Origin: Verrucomicrobiota bacterium
GTDB taxonomy: Bacteria; Verrucomicrobiota; Verrucomicrobiia; Limisphaerales; JAHEOI01
NCBI GenBank assembly: GCA_018610125.1
Contig: JAHEOI010000110.1
Span: 1 to 19,687 of the forward strand
Direction: 5' to 3'
Length of the DNA stretch: 19,687 nt
Within the stretch, counting starts at the first letter, position 1, and each line of letters opens with the position of its first letter. The notes under the pieces were generated by a model. That model worked only from the letters and a program-made list of their open reading frames with translations, was not told the origin of the DNA and made no database searches. Shown piece after piece: positions 16,233 to 19,687 of this stretch. The translations under genes and the position numbers were made by a program.

Positions 16233-16607
16233 CTACTTCTCCTTGTCTCGCAAGATCCGTTTGAGCTCTTTGATTTCCTCCTTGGATAGCTCCGTCTCCT
16301 TGACCATGTTAATCACCATGCTCGAGGCGGAGGTCCCGGCAAACCGCTCCACCAATGAGCGGCCGGCGTCCTTTATGCAAGTATCCATGTTGATCCTTGG
16401 CTCATACAGATATCGCCTACCTTCCAGTTGCGCCCCGACGGCGCCCTTCTTCACCAGTCTTGCCAAGAGCGTGCGGACCGTAGTCAAGCTCCAGCCCTTC
16501 TCCTCCCATAACGCCGTCACTACCTTGGCGGCCGGCAGGGGATGCTGTTGCCACAAAACACTCATGACCGCCCACTCTGCTTCCGATATTTTCTCTGATA
16601 GTCCCAT
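16233..16607 (-). CDS. blaI: BlaI/MecI-type winged-helix repressor
   Basis: A 124-aa protein from ATG 16607. Residues about 5-75 form the winged helix typical of the family (ISEAEWAVMSVLW, then SLTTVRTLLARLVKKGAV as recognition helix, then RRYLYEPRI), with a helical dimerisation region after. A GTG at 16634 in the same frame would add nine residues but overlaps the predicted transcription start region, so ATG 16607 is preferred; AGAGG lies just upstream. Known members bind TACA-N2-TGTA operators as dimers and are inactivated by proteolysis through the partner M56 protease. A matching operator lies at 16639-16654 and the partner gene starts 1 bp after this stop, so autoregulation is expected. 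The name reflects family, not proven beta-lactam response; no beta-lactamase gene is in the window. Confidence 0.93.
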   Translation of the reverse strand: MGLSEKISEAEWAVMSVLWQQHPLPAAKVVTALWEEKGWSLTTVRTLLARLVKKGAVGAQLEGRRYLYEPRINMDTCIKDAGRSLVERFAGTSASSMVINMVKETELSKEEIKELKRILRDKEK

Positions 16608-16634
16608 TGCCTCTGCTATGATTGTGGTTACCAC

Positions 16635-16662
16635 ATTATGCTACACATGTAGCAGAAAGCAA
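16635..16662 (-). promoter_or_regulatory. Putative promoter of the blaI locus
   Basis: On the minus strand, TTGCTT (16662-16657) and CATAAT (16640-16635) are separated by 16 bp, a fair sigma-70-like pair. Transcription would start near 16628, between the operator and ATG 16607. The operator dyad lies inside the spacer, a layout suited to repression by blocking polymerase. Confidence 0.55.
16639..16654. promoter_or_regulatory. BlaI-type operator dyad
   Basis: TGCTACA-CA-TGTAGCA: 7-bp perfect inverted arms with a 2-bp centre, containing the TACA-N2-TGTA core of BlaI/MecI operators. It lies 32 bp upstream of ATG 16607 within the promoter spacer. A second dyad, TGTGGT-T-ACCACA at 16623-16635, follows immediately and may be a further site, though it lacks the TACA core. 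Confidence 0.7.
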
Positions 16663-16695
16663 GAAAAAAAAAGGAATTCCAAACAAACTCAAGGC

Positions 16696-16717
16696 TTAGG
16701 GTCTGTACAGACCCTAA
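16696..16717. repeat. Perfect 22-bp palindrome
   Basis: Exactly self-complementary over 22 bp with core GGGTCTGTACAGACCC and no spacer. It lies 34 bp upstream of the -35 of the blaI promoter. It differs from the BlaI operator core, has no T-tract beside it on either strand, and may be a binding site for another dimeric regulator or a relic of a mobile element end. Confidence 0.7.
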
Positions 16718-16893
16718 TTGCTTTATCTTCTTGGGAAGCCTCGAGCCTATCTTCCCGTCCGGACCGTTTTTCGCACAGGGAGGGTTATGTTGCGTGTGGC
16801 ACCTATCTCGCCATTGTCACGGAGCCTACTTCGCCCTGCCGGACTTCTGCGGCACTCAGGCCGAGCGCACTTTAAGGCACGCCCCTTGCGTTT
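16718..16893. other. Short gene-free region
   Basis: About 175 bp between the palindrome and the 3' end of the formylglycine-generating-enzyme remnant. I see no gene, hairpin terminator or clear promoter here. Open frames read through it in several frames without protein-like pattern. Confidence 0.4.
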
Positions 16894-17275
16894 TCATTGA
16901 TTCGAGTTTGAAATCGGGCGCAACGCAAGCCGGAAACCGTGCCAGCACGTTACGTCCGAAGCGGCATACGACACGCGACCCGTCGCAGAGCACACCTCAA
17001 CATCGAGGTGCCAGCAGCTCGGATTTTCGTCCATGCTCGTTTCATATTGCGCTTGGGCCACCTCATACTTCCCCAACCAGAAGCCCTCCTTAAAGACTAC
17101 CTTGCGCGGTGGGTCTTTTGGGACGACAAGCGGACTTTTCTTGGACTGTCCCATGGTAAAGCTTCCGTTAGGGATCCGATTCATCTGTAAATCAACGCCC
17201 GAACCGCGCCATGTCTCGCCTTTCTGTGGGGTCCGGAAGCGCTTCCAAATGCGATGAACGGGCGCAGTTAATATT
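16894..17275 (-). pseudogene. Formylglycine-generating-enzyme (SUMF1) family remnant
   Basis: The minus-strand frame reads PQKGETW, then RIPNGSFTMG and FWLGKYEVAQAQYETSMDEN, the N-terminal signature of the FGE-sulfatase/SUMF1 family. Shortly after NPSCW the pattern breaks and jumps to GFRLALRP, the characteristic family C-terminus, before TGA 16894-16896. The total is about 127 codons instead of the 220-260 of a full domain, so the middle, including the catalytic Cys region, is deleted or scrambled. It lies directly downstream of the sigma-factor chimera; no start codon with a ribosome-binding site is clear upstream of ATG 17184. Full-length relatives oxidise a Cys to formylglycine in sulfatases or act as lectin-like domains; this copy is almost surely non-functional as an enzyme. 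Confidence 0.65.
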
Positions 17276-18466
17276 TCAGTTTAAGGGAATCTCCCGGAAC
17301 CCATAGCCCATTACTGTCGGCTTATCATTCTTGACAGCCTCGAGGATTTTCTTCATCCCTTTTCTCCTTGGATTATCCGGATCCATCTTCTTGATCAACT
17401 CCTTGATGAGCTCCAAATCGGCATATTTCGCCTTATCACTTACCCGTCCCCAGACGTGATACGCACCCTCGGGAAAAGGGGCATTGAAGTCGGCGTTTCG
17501 GACCCCATAGATATCCACGGTTACCGAATCCCGGATCGGCAGCTCTATATGAGTCCCTTCGAGCCTCCCGATGACTTCGGCACCACCAAAGGGGGTTAAG
17601 GCAAACTCAACCTTGCCGACACCGGTAATGTTGACATTCGCCAAGCTCGCCGTCCCGGCGCTACTGGATATGACCCCGGAGATCCGACCGGCGTACTGCT
17701 TATCGTTGACGATGACTGCCGAGTTGTCGAACCGCATCGAGGCAACGCTGACTGAGTCGCTAAGCGACTCGGAGGATTGGCTTTTTTCGACCTGAAGATC
17801 GGGCGTGAGATTGACAAGCAGACGCCGACCGGTTTTTTCGTCTCTTGCCAATTCAATGCGTGTCGGCTTAAGGTCGGTGAGATTCTGCTTAAATTTCTTC
17901 GCTTTTTTTGCCGGGGTTTGTTCTTTGGGACGGAGCTTTCCCTCGACAATGAACTGCTTATTCGTCGTGTATGCTGTAATCTCAAGCCTAAAGGAATCGG
18001 AAGAAATGGTTACGGGGTAACTCAATCCTCCGCTTTGTCTCAAAGAGCCCTTACCCTCAAAATCAAAGCTCTCTTTCGAATCGATAATCGTTTCGCGCTG
18101 GTCCTCGTTCAGCTTGGCGAGTGCCGCACTGATCAAGCGCCGCTCTTCCTCGGCCGCGGCGCTCTCGTCAGCCGATTGCGTCGAGGCAAAGATATCGATC
18201 TCGTCGACTCCGGTGAATCGGGACGCCGTGCGTAACTGATCGACGGCCGCGTTTCGCACCATCTGAAATGCGTAAGCCTTCAAATTGCGCGCCGGCTTGG
18301 GCGTCCGGTAGAGCTTGCAGAAGGCGGTTTGAATGGCGTCCTCGGCGAGCATCTCGTCCTTTGTGATTGCCAATGCAACCGTGTAGAGACCTTGTTGGTT
18401 CTGTCGATAAAGCTCGTCGAGCCGCTTTTCCGCCTTCTTGAACAACATAACGCTCGTTGCTTGCAT
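17276..18466 (-). CDS. ECF sigma factor N-terminus fused to an unrelated C-terminal region
   Basis: A 396-aa open frame. Residues about 14-85 match ECF sigma region 2 (QGLYTVALAITKDEMLAEDA, NLKAYAFQMVRNAAVDQLR); after a short linker, region 4 begins (RRLISAALAKLNEDQRETI, 109-127) but stops just before the helix-turn-helix that reads the -35 box. From about residue 128 a different protein follows in frame: a beta-rich part (FEGKGSLRQSGGLSYPVTI), a Lys-rich linker, and a C-terminal half containing ALTPFGGAEVIGRLEG and ending GYGFREIPLN. Nothing in it looks like a membrane segment or an anti-sigma domain. The simplest explanation is a deletion that joined a sigma-factor gene in frame to the end of a downstream gene. 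Without region 4 it should not work as a normal sigma factor. The frame is long and intact, so expression is possible. Start ATG 18466; ATG 18448 is an alternative. Confidence 0.65.
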   Translation of the reverse strand: MQATSVMLFKKAEKRLDELYRQNQQGLYTVALAITKDEMLAEDAIQTAFCKLYRTPKPARNLKAYAFQMVRNAAVDQLRTASRFTGVDEIDIFASTQSADESAAAEEERRLISAALAKLNEDQRETIIDSKESFDFEGKGSLRQSGGLSYPVTISSDSFRLEITAYTTNKQFIVEGKLRPKEQTPAKKAKKFKQNLTDLKPTRIELARDEKTGRRLLVNLTPDLQVEKSQSSESLSDSVSVASMRFDNSAVIVNDKQYAGRISGVISSSAGTASLANVNITGVGKVEFALTPFGGAEVIGRLEGTHIELPIRDSVTVDIYGVRNADFNAPFPEGAYHVWGRVSDKAKYADLELIKELIKKMDPDNPRRKGMKKILEAVKNDKPTVMGYGFREIPLN

Positions 18467-18517
18467 TGACGGAGACGGAGATCCGTCCGGTTTTAATGCA
18501 GAAAATTCGGGCCAAAG

Positions 18518-18994
18518 TCAACGGACGGTCAAACGTGGTTCATCGGCGACCCTGTAAGGTCTGACCGGATGTTCGTCCCATTGGAGGCTCGATGAGAGAA
18601 GCAAAACAAATTTTCTCGAGTGATCGTGGTGCGGCCCTTCTTCCCGGCGCTCCCATCCGGGCACATCCCAACCCGGAACGGGCGTCATGCGTTGGTCAAT
18701 TTTGAATCGAGACAAAAATTGGCCCAGCTGGGAATTGCATACATGGTCGAGATTGGGATTCCACTGCAGCGTTGATCCGGGATGACCTTTTTGGCCGTCC
18801 GGCGGGCGGTTACGACCGCTGCGGCGGCTTTGGTTGGCGTTTTGAGGCGGCTTTGGGAAATCTGATGCCGGAGGCCGACTGCTGTTGCGGCTGTTTTGCT
18901 AGAGCCGATCGCGAAGGGCCTGGTTTTGCGTCTCCAGCTCGCTGATGCGAGCCAGAAACCCTTGAACCAGCTCCACGACAGCTGAAAAGGTCAC
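18518..18994 (-). pseudogene. IS66-type transposase 5' fragment with in-frame stop
   Basis: From GTG 18994 (GGGAAG upstream) the frame reads a short helix (FLARISELETQNQALRDRL), then TAG at 18901-18899, then QNSRNSSRPP, an Arg/Lys/Gly-rich stretch ending RPPDGQKGHPG, and NPNLDHV. The order coiled helix, NSRNSS-PPS, basic linker, GQ-GH-G, PD-V is that of the N-terminus of IS66-family TnpC transposases. The following about 65 codons to TGA 18518-18520 no longer look like the family, and the zinc finger and DDE catalytic domain are missing. No terminal repeats are visible. It is a short IS66 relic between the beta-helix gene and the sigma chimera. Confidence 0.65.
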
Positions 18995-19011
18995 GTCTTC
19001 CCTTGGCGGCC

Positions 19012-19687
19012 TTACTCACCCAATCGCCGCTGAAGCTGCGCCCGATACAGGTTTTGGGGAGCCAGCTTTTCAGGCGGGATCACCTCGAACCATTTGCCAT
19101 CCGGATCGGTCGTTCCCTGCGCGTGGGTCTCGAGTCCGACCAGATTCATTGACACCGGTCCGAAGGAATCCGGCGGATAATGGAGAGGCCGATCGGCTCG
19201 AATGTTCCAAAAGGTGCCGCGGGCACCGCAATGCTTGCCCAGCCCGGAGCCTCCTCCACAACGCCATAGACGGGTTCCCTTTCCCGCATCGATATTGGTG
19301 AAGAGATTCTCAAAATTGGCATACCGGTGATGGTCCAAGGCCAGGTCATCGCCTCTTCCGTCGGAAATGACGTTCCCGGAGGTATGGTGACTGACGGTGA
19401 TGTCGTGGATAAAGCGCGTCCGAATGTCGAAGTCGGTCAATAGGTTGTCCGCACCGGTAAGTGTTACCCCATGATGCCCGGTGCTGTTGCGGTCCTCGTC
19501 GGGCTCTCGGTCCGATTCGATGACCAGGCCTTTGATGGTATTGAAGGTCCCGCGAATGAAGAGCCCGCTGTCGGCGTTGATGATTCGCACATCGCGCACC
19601 CAGCAGTCGACGACCTTGCGAAACCGGATCGCGTTTCGCCCAAGCTCGGTGAAATGCCCCTCATAAGGCGTCTTTGGAAACTCAAAC
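19012..19687 (-). CDS. Parallel beta-helix (pectate-lyase-like) protein, 5' end outside window
   Basis: The frame is open from the window edge (19686) to TGA 19012-19014, giving the last 224 residues. The pattern of short strands with N/D/H-rich turns (VVDCWVRDVRIINADSGLF, FNTIKGLVIESDRE, HHGVTLTGADNLLTDFDI, TSGNVISDGRG) is that of right-handed parallel beta-helix proteins, many of which bind or cleave polysaccharides. Later motifs (ALDHHRYANFENLFTNID, LWRCGGGSGLGKHCGARGTFWNI) are typical of secreted beta-helix proteins of Verrucomicrobiota and Planctomycetota as far as I recall. The N-terminus, and thus any signal peptide, is not visible. It ends 17 bp before the IS66 relic. The fold is well supported; substrate and catalysis are unknown. 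Confidence 0.75.
   Translation of the reverse strand, partial: FEFPKTPYEGHFTELGRNAIRFRKVVDCWVRDVRIINADSGLFIRGTFNTIKGLVIESDREPDEDRNSTGHHGVTLTGADNLLTDFDIRTRFIHDITVSHHTSGNVISDGRGDDLALDHHRYANFENLFTNIDAGKGTRLWRCGGGSGLGKHCGARGTFWNIRADRPLHYPPDSFGPVSMNLVGLETHAQGTTDPDGKWFEVIPPEKLAPQNLYRAQLQRRLGE

Noticed and set aside
12440..16634. Beta-lactam resistance operon
   Set aside because: blaI and an M56 protease are present, but the penicillin-binding sensor domain and any beta-lactamase or PBP gene are missing, so a resistance role is not supported.
1..19687. tRNA, rRNA or riboswitch genes
   Set aside because: No cloverleaf with a TTCGA loop, rRNA stretch or known riboswitch core was noticed on reading either strand; a covariance-model scan was not possible.

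Overview
The window looks like an accessory, partly decayed stretch of a chromosome from a Verrucomicrobiota-like bacterium; Planctomycetota is the main alternative. The reasons are the gene families present: a GH84 glucosaminidase, an M56 (BlaR1-type) protease carrying HEAT repeats, a protein with pseudopilin-like 'ADGHV' motifs, a formylglycine-generating-enzyme remnant, a stand-alone AraC-type HTH protein and a parallel beta-helix protein. Intergenic DNA rich in long imperfect hairpins fits as well. This placement is inference from gene content, not from a marker gene.

Layout. Positions 1-48 hold the last codons of an upstream gene, followed by about 870 bp of repeat-rich non-coding DNA. 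At 918-1982 (+) lies an intact GH84-type beta-N-acetylglucosaminidase domain protein. Positions 2217-2683 hold a frameshifted gene end, possibly a transposase, that stops 10 bp before a 21-bp repeat. Positions 2810-6067 (-) hold three co-directional genes: a small AraC-type regulator, a secreted protein resembling a transglutaminase-like protease that carries a frameshift and a 525-bp insertion, and a secreted 411-aa protein made of two related halves. The 525-bp insertion (4323-4847) has perfect 21-bp terminal inverted repeats; a third copy of the same 21 bp lies next to the broken gene at 2663-2683. Positions 6068-6937 hold truncated phage-like pieces, including a PAPS-reductase-like gene cut exactly where the AraC gene starts. 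Positions 6938-7455 hold no gene I can support.

The centre of interest is 7456-16662 (-), five co-directional genes: a BlaI-type repressor; a 1263-aa BlaR1/M56 zinc protease whose sensor domain is replaced by a beta-rich region plus about 13 HEAT repeats; a 652-aa secreted TPR protein with two pseudopilin-like units; a 708-aa sensor histidine kinase; and a PhoB/OmpR-type response regulator. A BlaI-type dyad (TACA-N2-TGTA) sits between the -35 and -10 of the putative blaI promoter. A PhoB-like 11-bp-period direct repeat lies upstream of the TPR gene. The likely working model is that an extracytoplasmic event is sensed through the HEAT/beta-rich ectodomain, the M56 protease inactivates BlaI, and the locus, including a two-component system, is de-repressed; the response regulator may then amplify the downstream half of the locus. 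This is inference from layout and known family behaviour.

Upstream of that locus (16696-19687, -) are a 22-bp perfect palindrome, a formylglycine-generating-enzyme remnant, an in-frame chimera of an ECF sigma factor N-terminus with an unrelated C-terminus, an IS66-like transposase fragment with an in-frame stop, and the 3' part of a parallel beta-helix protein that runs off the window.
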